A stretch of 64,000 nucleotides of DNA from Krasilnikovia cinnamomea (GTDB taxonomy: Bacteria > Actinomycetota > Actinomycetes > Mycobacteriales > Micromonosporaceae): assembly GCF_004217545.1 (NCBI RefSeq), contig NZ_SHKY01000001.1, forward strand, positions 5,518,001-5,582,000, read 5' to 3'. The notes beneath the pieces are model-generated. The model was not told the DNA's origin. It saw only the letters and a list, made by a program, of their open reading frames with translations, and did not search any database. Of the stretch, positions 8,573 through 17,491 are shown piece by piece. The translations under genes and the position numbers were made by a program. Positions within the stretch are counted from its first letter, which is position 1, and the number at the start of each line of letters is the position of its first letter.

Positions 8573-9316
8573 TCATCCGTGGCTGTGGCCGTCGTCGTGG
8601 TGGCCGGCACGGGTAGGTGATTGCGAGACACTCGGACGTGATTGCCGCACGGACGGCTGCGGGGCCGATGACGCCGGCGGCGCTTCGGCCACGCCATCGG
8701 AGTGCGGCACCTGCCCATGATGATCACCCGACGGTACGGCCGGCATCCCAGCGGCCACCTGATGCAACGCGACGAACGCCAACGCCGCGGTGGCCAGCAA
8801 CGCCAACCCGGCAGGGCGCACCACGGTGCGCCACCGCTGCGCGTGGTACCGCATCACATACGCGATGAACGCCAACGCGAGCCCGACCGGGATCAACACG
8901 GCCGCCCGCACGGGCACATCCTTGAAGTGCTGGATACCGCCGCTCAACGAACCAATACCGAACGACAACGCCAACGACGCCGGCACCATCGTCAGCACCG
9001 CACGGGCAGTCGCCCGCTGCCGGTTGATGACGAACTCCGTGAACGCCGTGGCGCAAGCGAACAACACCGCACCCGCCACCGCGATCACCATGAACCGAGG
9101 CGGATCCAACGGGTAGTGCACCACCGCGCCGCTGATCAGCGCCGCCCCGACGTAGGTCGACGCATAACCAACGAAATCACCCACCACCGGCTTGGTCGCC
9201 CCCGCGCCTGCATCACCATGGCGCGCGTTCGGCACGCCCTCCGCCGCCGGGCGCGCCGCCGTGCTTCCTCCACGCCGTAACGCCCCGTATCGATGGACCT
9301 GATCAGCGTCAAACAA
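8573..9316 (-). CDS. Multi-pass membrane protein of unknown function, His-rich tail
   Basis: Contains about five hydrophobic helices (YVGAALISGAVVHY; FMVIAVAGAVLFACATAF; AVLTMVPASLALSFGIG; AAVLIPVGLALAFIAYVM; ALLATAALAFVALHQ) followed by a Ser/Pro-rich tail ending HHDDGHSHG, a likely metal-binding segment. I do not recognise a named family. The start is uncertain: the longest frame begins with TTG, and a GTG at the GVPNARHG segment with a nearby GGAGG is an alternative. The copper-island context and the His tail suggest, but do not show, a role in metal handling. Confidence 0.6.
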   Translation of the reverse strand: MFDADQVHRYGALRRGGSTAARPAAEGVPNARHGDAGAGATKPVVGDFVGYASTYVGAALISGAVVHYPLDPPRFMVIAVAGAVLFACATAFTEFVINRQRATARAVLTMVPASLALSFGIGSLSGGIQHFKDVPVRAAVLIPVGLALAFIAYVMRYHAQRWRTVVRPAGLALLATAALAFVALHQVAAGMPAVPSGDHHGQVPHSDGVAEAPPASSAPQPSVRQSRPSVSQSPTRAGHHDDGHSHG

Positions 9317-9354
9317 GTCAGCACCTCTAAACCCCAGACAGATCAGCAGAACTC

Positions 9355-9470
9355 TTGGTCAACGAGGGAGTCGAGGACCAGGTGCGGGGCATCGGCCCCG
9401 TGGTGGAAAAGGGGGCCGGTATTGCATCGACGTGCTCACTCAGATGTGCGCCGCTGCGGGGGTCTGACCA
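9355..9470 (+). pseudogene. csoR ghost
   Basis: One frame reads GVEDQVRGIGPVVEKG and the adjacent frame RYCIDVLTQMCAAAGV followed by a stop. Together they match the CsoR core VEGQVRGIxRMVxxDRYCIDVLTQ. Only ~35 codons survive, with a one-base shift near 9420 and no C-terminal His-Cys ligands. It is a relic of a third copper repressor. Confidence 0.6.
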
Positions 9471-9577
9471 GAGGTCGTCCCTCCGCCCCGGGCGAGCAAT
9501 GCGATGGAGACCGGCGGGGAACTCCGACCGGCCTGGGGATGGGTTACCCCCTTCGTGGAGTCCACCACCCAGGTGGT

Positions 9578-10108
9578 TCAGGGGTGAATTCGGCCCTGAG
9601 CTCTCTGCTGTTGCTTACGCCATCCGTATCGGGTGAGGCCCCGCGGCTTGTAGATCGCCAGACCGGCGATCAGGAGCAGGACGGCAAGGCCGGCGCCGGA
9701 GTCGATGACCATCTGCAGGTGCACGCGGTCCACATGGGAGGTGTGAGGGGCGTTCGTGGCCGAGATGCGGGCCAGGTAGCTGATCGGCTCGGTGTGTAGC
9801 AGCAGCGCAGCAGTGGCAGCCAGGGTGAGCAGCAGCTTGGCGATGACCCAGTAGTGCCGGAACAGGCCCCAGGAGGTTCCGAGTGACTGCACGAGGCCGG
9901 TGAACACCGACGCGAGCGCGAAGGGCACGATCACGAACTGGGTGAGCAGGCCACACGCCGACAGGCCGGCCCTGACCAGATCGGCGTTCGGGCTGTTGAG
10001 GGTGACCAGGGTCAGTACCAGAAAGCACGTGACGGCACCGGCCCAGCCCACCGACGAGGTGACGTGCGCCAGCAGGGCGGCCTTGCGCAGGCCCGGCCGC
10101 ATCGTCAT
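9578..10108 (-). CDS. Four-helix membrane protein (DUF2269-like)
   Basis: A 176-residue membrane protein with a first helix AHVTSSVGWAGAVTCFLVLT and three more (~50-75, ~85-105, ~140-160). The opening with a His-containing helix resembles DUF2269-like and CopD-like small membrane proteins. The function is unknown. The chosen ATG overlaps the stop of the small gene upstream (TGATG), so the two are translationally coupled. Divergent from the TetR gene, which probably controls both. Confidence 0.75.
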   Translation of the reverse strand: MTMRPGLRKAALLAHVTSSVGWAGAVTCFLVLTLVTLNSPNADLVRAGLSACGLLTQFVIVPFALASVFTGLVQSLGTSWGLFRHYWVIAKLLLTLAATAALLLHTEPISYLARISATNAPHTSHVDRVHLQMVIDSGAGLAVLLLIAGLAIYKPRGLTRYGWRKQQQRAQGRIHP

Positions 10109-10287
10109 CAGCCGGCGCCATGCAGGGAACCGAAGCCACCGCCGGCAAGGTGCACGATCACCACGATCAGGACCACGGCGGCGGCGGCGATCGCGGACAC
10201 GATCACCCAACGTGGGGTTCGGTGGCCGGACACCGGCCGTGCAGGCTCGCTGCCGGTGTCGTCGGGCTCGCCGGATGGTTCGGTCAT
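10108..10287 (-). CDS. 59-residue single-pass membrane protein
   Basis: A short frame reads MTEPSGEPDDTGSEPARPVS, then a basic segment (GHRTPR), then one transmembrane helix (WVIVSAIAAAAVVLIVVIVH) and a Gly-rich end. The start is well supported: GAGGAG lies 5 nt before the ATG. The stop overlaps the start of the next gene by one base, indicating an operon. No family is recognised; the charged N-terminus would be cytoplasmic. Confidence 0.75.
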   Translation of the reverse strand: MTEPSGEPDDTGSEPARPVSGHRTPRWVIVSAIAAAAVVLIVVIVHLAGGGFGSLHGAG

Positions 10288-10320
10288 CGGTACTCCTCAG
10301 CGCTACGCGGATCCCTTATC

Positions 10321-10335
10321 GAGACAGTGTGTCTC
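10321..10335. promoter_or_regulatory. Palindrome between divergent tetR and membrane-protein operon
   Basis: GAGAC-AGTGT-GTCTC, a perfect 5-bp inverted repeat in the 95-nt divergent spacer, with related half sites (AGTGT/ACACT) to the right. It is the natural candidate for the TetR operator controlling both directions. Confidence 0.55.
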
Positions 10336-10382
10336 CGTGCAAAACACTATGCCACACTTTCGGCGCTCTGTATCCTGTCGTG

Positions 10383-10952
10383 GTGCCGAGGCTGTGGAAC
10401 GAGACGATCGAGGAACACCGCGGAGCGGTCCGTGACGCGGTTCTGGACGCAGCGGCGGCGTTGGTTGCCGAGCACGGGCTGACCGCCGTCACGATGTCGA
10501 AGATCGCCGAGCGGACCGGTATCGGACGGGCGACGCTCTACAAGTACTTCCCCGACATCGAGGCGATCCTGCTCGCGTGGCACGAGCGGCAGATCGCGGG
10601 GCACCTGCAACACCTTGCGGCGGCCCGTGAGCACGGCGGGGATGCTCAGGCCAGGCTAGCGGCGGTGCTCGAGGTCTATGCCCTGAACTCCCGGCAGCGC
10701 CACGGCGGAGAGCTGGCGGCGATGCTGCACCAAAGCAGCCATACCGCCGCTGCCCACGAGCGACTCGTGGACTTCGTCCGCGATCTGCTGGCTGAGGCGG
10801 TGACCGCGGGCACCGTCCGCCGCGACGTGCCTTCCGCGGAACTTGCCGCCTACTGCCTGAGCGCCCTGTCCGCCGCCCGAACCCTCCCGTCGGACGCGTC
10901 GGTACGCCGGCTCGTCACGGTGACACTCGCCGGGCTGCGCCCGGCGAGCTGA
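10383..10952 (+). CDS. TetR/AcrR-family transcriptional regulator
   Basis: A 189-residue regulator with the N-terminal helix-turn-helix (AALVAEHGLTAVTMSKIAER, then TGIGRATLYKYFPDIEAIL) and a helical ligand-binding domain containing HxxH-type His residues (MLHQSSHTAAAHERL). Two GTG codons (10380, 10383) could start it. It is divergent from the two-gene membrane operon on the left, from which it is separated by a palindrome, so it probably represses that operon. The ligand is unknown. Confidence 0.88.
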   Translation: MPRLWNETIEEHRGAVRDAVLDAAAALVAEHGLTAVTMSKIAERTGIGRATLYKYFPDIEAILLAWHERQIAGHLQHLAAAREHGGDAQARLAAVLEVYALNSRQRHGGELAAMLHQSSHTAAAHERLVDFVRDLLAEAVTAGTVRRDVPSAELAAYCLSALSAARTLPSDASVRRLVTVTLAGLRPAS

Positions 10953-11054
10953 GCCGCCGACTGGGGTGAGGTGCGTAGTGTCAACGACCTCGCTTCGCTC
11001 ACGCTGGACGCGATGCGGCTGGACTGAGCGGCCCGGTCCGCAGGGGCGGCAACA

Positions 11055-11078
11055 GGCCCGGCCGATCCCGACCGGGCC
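11055..11078. terminator. Hairpin between convergent genes
   Basis: GGCCCGG / CCGGGCC stem with a 10-nt loop, between the 3' ends of the tetR and DoxX-like genes; it could serve both. Confidence 0.45.
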
Positions 11079-11095
11079 GTACGTGCCAGGGTGGA

Positions 11096-12142
11096 TCAGC
11101 TGGTCGACAGGGCTGCTCGGCGTGCCGCCCGACGGGGCACGCTCGGCAGCCAGCGGACCAGTTCCGCGGTGCGCGGGTCGGAGCCGTACACCAGCAAGGT
11201 GAGGAAGATGCCGTAGACCGGCAGGTGGCCGAGCATCTCGGTGCCGCCGAACAACAGCAGGGTCGCGTTGAACGGGATGCCGGCGACCAGCACCGCGACC
11301 TGCGGCAGGGCACCCGAGATGACCAGCAGGCCGAAGAGCAGTTCGGTAGCGCCGGCGACCGCGACGAAGGTGTCCGCGGGAACGTGGATGCCGGCCATGG
11401 CGAACACGTCGAGCTGCGGGAAGAGCCGCAGGGTCTCGCGGGCCAGCGCCGGGTTGGCCAGCTTCTCCGCGAACGCCAAGGTGATCAGCGCGCCACCCGC
11501 TCCGAGGCGCAGCGCCAGCAGTGCGCGCCGTAGCGCTTCGGTGCTCGGCTCGACCCGGCCGAACGCGGCGTCTGACGGCGGCACGAACGCGAGGAAGACG
11601 GCGACGCCGAGCAGGTCCATCGCTGACAGCAGCCCCACCGGTCCGGTGAGGAGCAGGGCGAGGGGGCCGGCCAGTGCCAGCGTGATCGCGGCCGGGCGCA
11701 GCCGCACGCCCGTGATGAACCAGACCCCCAGCGCCCCTTCCAGCAACAGCAGCGCGGGGCCCCCGATGAGGTGCTCGACCTCCAGATCGTGGGTGAGGAA
11801 GTGCCCGGTGACCGCGGCGGCGAGCAGGGACACCCCGAGGTGCAGAGCGAGCAACCTCGGCACGTACGGCACCAGCCGGCCGAGCGGGCGCAGCACCCGC
11901 AGCTCCGGGGTCGGCAGGAACCTCCGGGCCACCCATCGCCAGCCGACCGCCGCCGCCACCACCGCGATGATCAGGGTCAGGGTCAGCGGACGCCACACGA
12001 ACGCCCACTCTGTCGGGTAGCCGGCGGGGCCGGGCACGAACCATTTCTCGTGCGCGGCTGCCGGGGAGGGAACCGACAGCAGTGCCGCGGTAGTAGCGAC
12101 GACCGCACCACTGCGTACCCAGGTGGCCTGCACCGTGCTCAC
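11096..12142 (-). CDS. DoxX-like multi-pass membrane protein
   Basis: About 348 residues with a signal-like N-terminus ending PSPAAAHEKWF and at least eight transmembrane helices. The C-terminal half resembles DoxX-type quinone-linked membrane proteins (ALRLGAGGALITLAFAEKLA, then GATELLFGLLVISG). Two GTG starts are possible (12142 and 12133); an AAGGG site is 2 or 11 nt away respectively. The function is not established. A His residue next to the processed N-terminus (AAAHEKW) recalls the N-terminal copper-site style of CopC/LPMO-like proteins, but I do not claim that fold. Confidence 0.65.
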   Translation of the reverse strand: MSTVQATWVRSGAVVATTAALLSVPSPAAAHEKWFVPGPAGYPTEWAFVWRPLTLTLIIAVVAAAVGWRWVARRFLPTPELRVLRPLGRLVPYVPRLLALHLGVSLLAAAVTGHFLTHDLEVEHLIGGPALLLLEGALGVWFITGVRLRPAAITLALAGPLALLLTGPVGLLSAMDLLGVAVFLAFVPPSDAAFGRVEPSTEALRRALLALRLGAGGALITLAFAEKLANPALARETLRLFPQLDVFAMAGIHVPADTFVAVAGATELLFGLLVISGALPQVAVLVAGIPFNATLLLFGGTEMLGHLPVYGIFLTLLVYGSDPRTAELVRWLPSVPRRAARRAALSTS

Positions 12143-12313
12143 GTCCCTTCGATGATCGGGATTCCGGCACCCCTTCCTACGGCAGCCCATCGCCTCAGTC
12201 GAGAGATCCGGGCCGGGTCGGGACCATGGTCCCGGGCGTCCGGGACCTGTGCCCGGGGCACCTGCGAATGGGCGGCGGCCGGCACGGTGGGCGAGTGGCC
12301 TCGCCGACGCCGC

Positions 12314-12768
12314 TCAGCATGGCCCCTGGCGTCGCTGCACGCCTTCAGCCCGGCGATGGTGGTCGCCGCTCAGCTGGGTGGCGAGAGCTACCAGGAAGGC
12401 GACGAGGTGGACGGTGAAAGCGGATAACGCGGCGGCGTGTGCGACGAAGGCCACGGCGAGGGTGAGAAACCGCCGGTCGGTCAGCACACGGCGGACCGAG
12501 CGGTGGGCGGCGGTCCGCGCCGGGCTGGCCGGTTGTGTGCAGGGGCGGCGGATCAGCAGCCAGTGCAGCGGACGGTGAGGCAGCCGTGGACGGCGGCGAG
12601 AACGACGAGCGTGTGGCGCCAGCCGCAGGCGGCGACGAGGTATCCGGTCAAGGACAGGAAGATGGAGCTGACGAAGCCGCCACGACGGTTGATGGTGACG
12701 ATGATCCACCTGCGACTCGGCCGCCCGGCGCCGCCCTCGACGGTGGTGTCGGGGGCGGCGTCTGGCAT
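12314..12768 (-). pseudogene. MFS transporter remnant
   Basis: Segments in two frames join to a typical major-facilitator stretch: GGFVSSIFLSLTGYLVAACG and WRHTLVVLAAVHGCLTV in one frame, then PCTQPASPARTAAHRSVRRV and LTDRRFLTLAVAFVAHAAAL in the other. Only about three of twelve helices are left and both ends are missing. It lies downstream of the flavoprotein remnant in the same orientation, the pairing found in some arsenic and metal-resistance clusters. Confidence 0.65.
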
Positions 12769-12784
12769 CGGTGGTGGTCATCGG

Positions 12785-13175
12785 TCAGCCATAGCAGCCA
12801 CCGGCCCCCTGGTCACCGGGTGGTACCGCCGCGCGGGCTACGGCGGTCAGGGGCACGGGGGCGGTGAGCAGCCCGTCGCTGATCCTGGTGGACAGTCCCC
12901 GGCCCGGCCGGGCAGCGGCGGCCGGTGTACTGCCGCAGCAGCCGTCGGCTTGCGCGCCGGGCAGTTGTTCGTCGGTGACGAGGTTAGTGGCGCACACCCC
13001 GGTCTCGGGCAGTTCGAGCTGCACGTCGCGGGCGGCGGTCCAGTCTCCGGCCAAATGCCGCTGCGATGGAGCGGACCTGTTCGTAGGCGTTGGCCATGAG
13101 GAACGTCGTCGCGCGGCCGTAGCTCTTCATCCCGACCTTGTAGTAGCCCGTCGGTAACGACACCGTCGTGCACAC
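12785..13175 (-). pseudogene. Remnant of ArsO-like FAD/NAD(P)-dependent flavoprotein
   Basis: The fragment reads YYKVGMKSYGRATTFLMANA then YEQVRSIAAAF, and after a frameshift AGDWTAARDVQLELPETGVC and DGCCG. This corresponds to the C-terminal end of a group of actinobacterial flavoproteins found with ArsI-type or heavy-metal resistance genes (conserved GMKSYGRAPTFL and LPETGVC). The FAD- and NAD-binding N-terminal ~350 residues are absent. Confidence 0.65.
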
Positions 13176-13391
13176 CGGCGACTATGTCCGCATGGCCAAG
13201 ATGGACGCCGTCGGACCGATCGCCGGATTCCGCCGTCCCTCCCGACAGGCTGCCGATGGCGATGCCCGCGGATACGGCCGGGCCTGCCCGCTGGTGACTC
13301 ATCGGGCCGGCCGGCGATCAGCGGAGGGCCCCGTGCGGGCCGCCGATACGGGCAGGCGGCCGGGGCCGTCGGTACTGGCATCCGGTCGGGT

Positions 13392-16121
13392 TCAGCGGTG
13401 GTTGACGGTGGCGGCGGTGTAGCGGTCGGGATCGGTGTCGAACGTGGTGGCGCATCCGGTGGAGCAGAAGTGGAAGGTGCCGGCCGTGGTGCTGCGGTGG
13501 GCGGCGGCGGTGTCCGGCGAGACGGTCATACCGCAGACCGGGTCGACCGTCTCGTCGGCCGGCTGGCTCGCGTGAGCCGGGCCGTGGATGGCCGATGGCG
13601 CGGGGTGGGGGCCGGTCTCGACCTGGGGTTCGACCGGTGCCGGGGTGGCGGCCGGCAGGGGCGATGGCCGCCAGCGGCGCAGCCGGTTGGCGTTGCCGAC
13701 AACGGACAGCGAGGACAGCGCCATCGCGGCGGCGGCGAGCATCGGGGACAGGCGCACACCCAGGAAGGGGTAGAGCACGCCGGCGGCGACGGGGATGCCG
13801 ACGGCGTTGTAGACCAGAGCGAAGAACAGATTCTGGCGAATGTTGCGCATGGTGGCCCGGGAGAGCCGGATCGCGGTGACCACGCCGGTCAGAGAGCCGG
13901 AGATCAGAGTGATGTCGGCGGCTTCGATGGCCACGTCGGTGCCGGTGCCGATCGCGAGCCCGATGTCCGCTTGGGCGAGGGCGGGGGCGTCGTTGATGCC
14001 GTCGCCGACCATGCCGACTCGGCGGCCTTCGCCCTGCAGGCGGCGGATCTCACTGGACTTGTGCTCGGGCAGCACCTCGGCCAGGACCCGCCGGACGCCG
14101 ACCTGGCCGGCGATCGCGGCGGCCGTACGGGCGTTGTCGCCGGTAATCATGACCACGTCGATGCCGAGCCGGTGCAGCGCGGCGATGGCGGTAACCGAGT
14201 CGTCCTTGAGGGTGTCGGCCACGGCCAGTACGCCGGCTGGCCGGCCGTCCACAGCGGCGAGCACCGGGGTTCGGCCTTGGGCGGACAACTCGGCGGCCAC
14301 GGGCTCCAGGTCGGCGGTGTCGACGCCGGCCTCGGCGAGCAGCCGCGCGGTGCCGACGAGGACCTGGTGGCCGGTGACGGTCGCCCGGACGCCTTTGCCG
14401 GTGACCGACTCGAACCCGGTGGCGGCGGGTGGTTGCAGACCGCGCTCGCGGGCGCCGGCGACGATCGCCGCGGCGAGGGGGTGTTCGCTGTCGGCCTCGG
14501 CCGCGGCGACCAGGGTGAGCACCGCGGTCTTGACGAGGTCGCCGACGGGGCGGATGTCGGTGAGGGCGGGTTTGCCGGCGGTGATGGTGCCGGTCTTGTC
14601 CAGCACGATGGTGTCGAGCTTGTGCGCGGTTTCGAGGGCTTCGGCGGAGCGGATCAGGATGCCGGCCTGGGCGCCCTTTCCGGTACCCACCATGATCGAC
14701 AGTGGGGTGGCCAGGCCCAGCGCGCACGGGCAGGCGATGATCAGCACCGCGACGGCCGAGACCAGCGCGAGGGTCAGCGCGGGTGGCGGCCCGGCGACGA
14801 ACCAGACGGCGAAGGTGGTGATCGCGATGGCGATGACCGCGGGAACGAAGTAGCCGGAAATCGCGTCGGCGACGCGCTGGATCGGCGCCTTGGACGCCTG
14901 GGCCTGCTGGACCAGGCGGATGATCTGGGCGAGCATGGTGTCCGCGCCGACCTTGGCGGCGCGCACCCGCAGGGATCCGGTGCCGTTGATGGTGGCTCCG
15001 ATGACGGTGTCCCCGGCCCGCTTGGTGACCGGCATCGGCTCGCCGGTGACCATCGACTCGTCCACCGCGGAGGTGCCGGAGAGCACCGCCGCGTCGACCG
15101 GGACCTTCTCGCCCGGGCGGACGAGCACCTCGTCGCCGACGGCCACGTCTTCGACCGGGATCTCCCGCTCGGTGCCGTCGCGGATCACGCGGGCGGTACG
15201 GGCCTGCAGCCCGAGCAGTGCCCGGATCGCCTCGCCGGTACCGGCCTTGGCCCGCGCTTCGAGGAGGCGGCCGAGCAGGATCAGGGTGAGGATGACACCG
15301 ACCGCCTCATAGTAGACGTCGCGCACGTCGGCGGGCAGTAGACCGGGGGCGAGGGTGGCCAGCAGGCTGTAGCCGTACGCGGCGGTGGTGCCGAGGGTGA
15401 TGAGGCTGTTCATGTCGGCGCTGCGGTGCGCCAGGGCGAGCCAGCCGGTGCGGTGGATCGGCGCTCCGGTGTAGAGCATCACCGGGGTGATCAGCGCCAG
15501 TTGCAGCCAGTGGTTGAGCAGCAGCGAGGGCACCCAGCCGGCGCCGAACAGCTCGTGGGCCATCACCGCGATCAGCACGGGGGCGGTGAGCACCGCGCCC
15601 ACGACCAGCCGGCGGGTCAGGTCGGCGATCTCCGCGCGCCGCTCCTCGGCCTGGGCCGCCTCCACCTCGGCGCTCGCCGGCTCCGCCGCCGTGGGCGCCG
15701 CCTCGCCGGGTGCGGCCGGGACGGCCGGCTGAGTCGTACCCGCGTCGGACGGGTCGACGATCAGCGTGCCGTGCACCATGTTCATCCCGCAGGCGAACCC
15801 GAACGACCCGGCCCTGGTCGGGTTCAGCCGGACGGTGGTGCGGGCGAACGCGGGCAGCGCGGCGCTGACCGCGAAGTCGGCGAACACCACCCGGGAGGTG
15901 CAGTCCCCGCTCTCCTGCCGGTCGAAGACCAGTTCCACCGGTATGCCCTGCCGGACCCGGATGACGTTGGGGGCGTAGCCGCCGCGCACGGTGACCTCCA
16001 CCCGCTGCACCCCGCCGGCCAGCTCGGCGGAGCGGGCCTTGCGCGGGGCGAAGAAGTACCAGCCCAGCCCGGCGACCGCGGCGGCCGAGGCCAGCAGGAC
16101 GGCGATGTCGACGGCGCTCAT
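13392..16121 (-). CDS. copA: P1B copper ATPase with N-terminal cupredoxin and C-terminal YHS domain
   Basis: A 909-residue copper-exporting ATPase. Residues ~1-27 are a membrane anchor. Residues ~35-125 form a cupredoxin-like domain with putative ligands Cys74 and C111-GMNMVH117. The P-type core has TGEP (~359), the membrane site CPC (~464), DKTGTIT (~508), SEHPLAAA and [10 protein letters not shown]. The last ~50 residues are a YHS domain (DPVCGMTV...FHFCSTGC). CPC marks a Cu(I) pump of the P1B-1 type, but the usual CxxC HMA domain is replaced by the cupredoxin. The ATG has an AAGGGAG site 6 nt away. Two candidate operators lie upstream, in the divergent spacer shared with the ABC operon, so the pump and that operon are probably co-induced by copper. 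Confidence 0.95.
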   Translation of the reverse strand: MSAVDIAVLLASAAAVAGLGWYFFAPRKARSAELAGGVQRVEVTVRGGYAPNVIRVRQGIPVELVFDRQESGDCTSRVVFADFAVSAALPAFARTTVRLNPTRAGSFGFACGMNMVHGTLIVDPSDAGTTQPAVPAAPGEAAPTAAEPASAEVEAAQAEERRAEIADLTRRLVVGAVLTAPVLIAVMAHELFGAGWVPSLLLNHWLQLALITPVMLYTGAPIHRTGWLALAHRSADMNSLITLGTTAAYGYSLLATLAPGLLPADVRDVYYEAVGVILTLILLGRLLEARAKAGTGEAIRALLGLQARTARVIRDGTEREIPVEDVAVGDEVLVRPGEKVPVDAAVLSGTSAVDESMVTGEPMPVTKRAGDTVIGATINGTGSLRVRAAKVGADTMLAQIIRLVQQAQASKAPIQRVADAISGYFVPAVIAIAITTFAVWFVAGPPPALTLALVSAVAVLIIACPCALGLATPLSIMVGTGKGAQAGILIRSAEALETAHKLDTIVLDKTGTITAGKPALTDIRPVGDLVKTAVLTLVAAAEADSEHPLAAAIVAGARERGLQPPAATGFESVTGKGVRATVTGHQVLVGTARLLAEAGVDTADLEPVAAELSAQGRTPVLAAVDGRPAGVLAVADTLKDDSVTAIAALHRLGIDVVMITGDNARTAAAIAGQVGVRRVLAEVLPEHKSSEIRRLQGEGRRVGMVGDGINDAPALAQADIGLAIGTGTDVAIEAADITLISGSLTGVVTAIRLSRATMRNIRQNLFFALVYNAVGIPVAAGVLYPFLGVRLSPMLAAAAMALSSLSVVGNANRLRRWRPSPLPAATPAPVEPQVETGPHPAPSAIHGPAHASQPADETVDPVCGMTVSPDTAAAHRSTTAGTFHFCSTGCATTFDTDPDRYTAATVNHR

Positions 16122-16163
16122 GGCGTGCTCCCTTCACGGCTCTCTCACCACCCTGGCGGCATG

Positions 16164-16178
16164 TACCCCTGGCGGGTA
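16164..16178. promoter_or_regulatory. CsoR-type operator in the copA/ABC divergent spacer
   Basis: TACCCC-TGGC-GGGTA, closely matching the other CsoR-type sites here and 43 nt from the copA start. Confidence 0.6.
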
Positions 16179-16211
16179 GGGACATTGGGCCCGGCAGACG
16201 TGACGTTGGCC

Positions 16212-16230
16212 CATACCCCGGATCCGTATG
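16212..16230. promoter_or_regulatory. Second palindrome in the copA/ABC spacer
   Basis: CATAC-CCCGGATCC-GTATG, an inverted repeat 42 nt before the DUF2933 start. It differs from the TACCC/GGGTA pattern in its right half, so it may be a weaker CsoR site or bind another regulator. Confidence 0.4.
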
Positions 16231-16272
16231 CCGGAGCAGCGTGAGAGGTGACTCAAGGGGAAGGAGGGCGTG

Positions 16273-16488
16273 ATGAAGCGTCAATCGTGGGGTCTGTACG
16301 CCATCGCCCTGGCGATCCTCGTCGTCGGGCTGGTCGCGTTCGGTGTGCCGGCCCAGACGCTGCTGCTCGCCGCGCTGGTGCTGACCTGCCCGCTGATGAT
16401 GATTTTCATGATGTCGGGGATGCACGGCGGCCACGGTGGAGACGATCAGAAGTCCGACGACCACCACGCCGGTGCCGGCCGCTGGTAG
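16273..16488 (+). CDS. DUF2933 small membrane protein
   Basis: A 71-residue protein with two hydrophobic helices (LYAIALAILVVGLVAFGV; LLLAALVLTCPLMMIFMMSG) and a His-rich tail (HGGHGG...DDHH). This is the DUF2933 pattern, common in metal-resistance operons. Start by AGGAGG 5 nt before the second of two tandem start codons (GTG ATG). It heads the operon that runs to 21361, and its Met/His tail could bind copper at the membrane surface (inference). Confidence 0.85.
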   Translation: MKRQSWGLYAIALAILVVGLVAFGVPAQTLLLAALVLTCPLMMIFMMSGMHGGHGGDDQKSDDHHAGAGRW

Positions 16489-16521
16489 TGCGGCCGGCCC
16501 GGGCCGACGAAGGAGATCACG

Positions 16522-16791
16522 ATGATGTACTGGGGTGGCGGCATGGGCGGCTGGGGCATGGTGCTCATGACTGTCAGTACGCTGCTGTTCTGGGGTCTGA
16601 TCATCGCCGGCGTCGCCGCGTTGGTCCGCTCGACCAGCCGCAGCGCCCCGCAGGGCGGCCCGGGCGCCGAGGTGGCCACGCCGGAGCACATCCTGGCCGA
16701 GAGGTTCGCCCGCGGTGAGATCGACGAGGAGGAGTACACCCGCCGGCTTGCCGTCCTCGGATTCGCGGTGAAGACCCGCAGCGGCGGCTGA
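16522..16791 (+). CDS. SHOCT-domain small membrane protein
   Basis: An 89-residue protein: Trp/Gly/Met-rich N-terminus (MMYWGGGMGGWGMVLM), one transmembrane helix, a linker and a C-terminal SHOCT motif (ILAERFARGEIDEEEYTRRL). SHOCT modules occur in short membrane proteins and are thought to mediate oligomerisation. Good GGAG site upstream, and only 1 nt to the next gene. Confidence 0.88.
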   Translation: MMYWGGGMGGWGMVLMTVSTLLFWGLIIAGVAALVRSTSRSAPQGGPGAEVATPEHILAERFARGEIDEEEYTRRLAVLGFAVKTRSGG

Positions 16792-16792
16792 C

Positions 16793-17491
16793 ATGGACGC
16801 CCACGCCGACTACGGCCTCTGGCCCTTGGTGTTCATCAACACGGCCCTGTTCGTGGCGTTCGCGGCCAGCTTCTTCCATCCGCGGACGGGCCGGGACTGG
16901 CGGGCGATGGGTGCGTTCACCGCGTTCCTGGTCGCGCTGTTCACGGAGATGTACGGCATCCCCCTCACGGTGTACCTGCTGTCGGGCTGGCTGGGGTCGA
17001 AGGTGCCGGCGTTGCAGGCCACGCACTCCGGCGGGCACCTGTTCAACGACCTGATCGGGTGGACCGGCGACCCGCACCTGTCGCCGTTCCACCTGGCCAG
17101 CTACGCGTTCATCGGCGGCGGGTTCTGGCTGATCGCCGCCGCGTGGCGGGTGCTGCACGACGCCGCCCAGCACGACAGGCTGGCCACCACCGGCGCCTAC
17201 CAGTGGGTACGCCACCCCCAGTACGACGGATTCCTGCTCATCATGATCGGATTCCTGCTGCAGTGGCCGACCATCCCGACCCTGGTCCTCTTCCCCGTCC
17301 TGGCCATGGTGTACACCCGGCTGGCCCGGGCCGAGGAGCGGGAGGTGGCCGCCCGGTTCGGCGCCGCCTGGGCCGATTACGCCGCCCGTACCCCCGGTTT
17401 CCTGCCTCGGCTGCGGCGCACGCCGCCGGCCGGCCACGACGGCGGACCCGGTGAATCCGTCGGCGGACTTGCCCCGCGGAGACCGCGGTGA
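16793..17491 (+). CDS. Isoprenylcysteine carboxyl methyltransferase-like membrane protein
   Basis: A 232-residue protein with about five transmembrane helices and the ICMT/NnrU-type C-terminal motif (YQWVRHPQYDGFLLIMIGF, then RLARAEEREVAARFGAAW). Relatives methylate lipid-linked substrates using S-adenosylmethionine; bacterial members in metal operons are unassigned. Its stop overlaps the start of the first ABC permease by 4 nt (GTGA), so translation is coupled. Confidence 0.85.
   Translation: MDAHADYGLWPLVFINTALFVAFAASFFHPRTGRDWRAMGAFTAFLVALFTEMYGIPLTVYLLSGWLGSKVPALQATHSGGHLFNDLIGWTGDPHLSPFHLASYAFIGGGFWLIAAAWRVLHDAAQHDRLATTGAYQWVRHPQYDGFLLIMIGFLLQWPTIPTLVLFPVLAMVYTRLARAEEREVAARFGAAWADYAARTPGFLPRLRRTPPAGHDGGPGESVGGLAPRRPR

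Noticed and set aside
9355-9636. A 93-codon plus frame as a real gene
   Set aside because: Only its first part matches CsoR and the match changes frame, so it is a ghost and not a gene.
10656-12170. A 504-codon minus frame running through the DoxX-like gene and the tetR region
   Set aside because: Low-complexity Arg/Gly/Ala content; the DoxX-like frame and TetR frame explain the sequence.
13398-15341. A 647-codon plus-strand frame opposite copA
   Set aside because: Antisense shadow of the cupredoxin-YHS ATPase without protein-like motifs.
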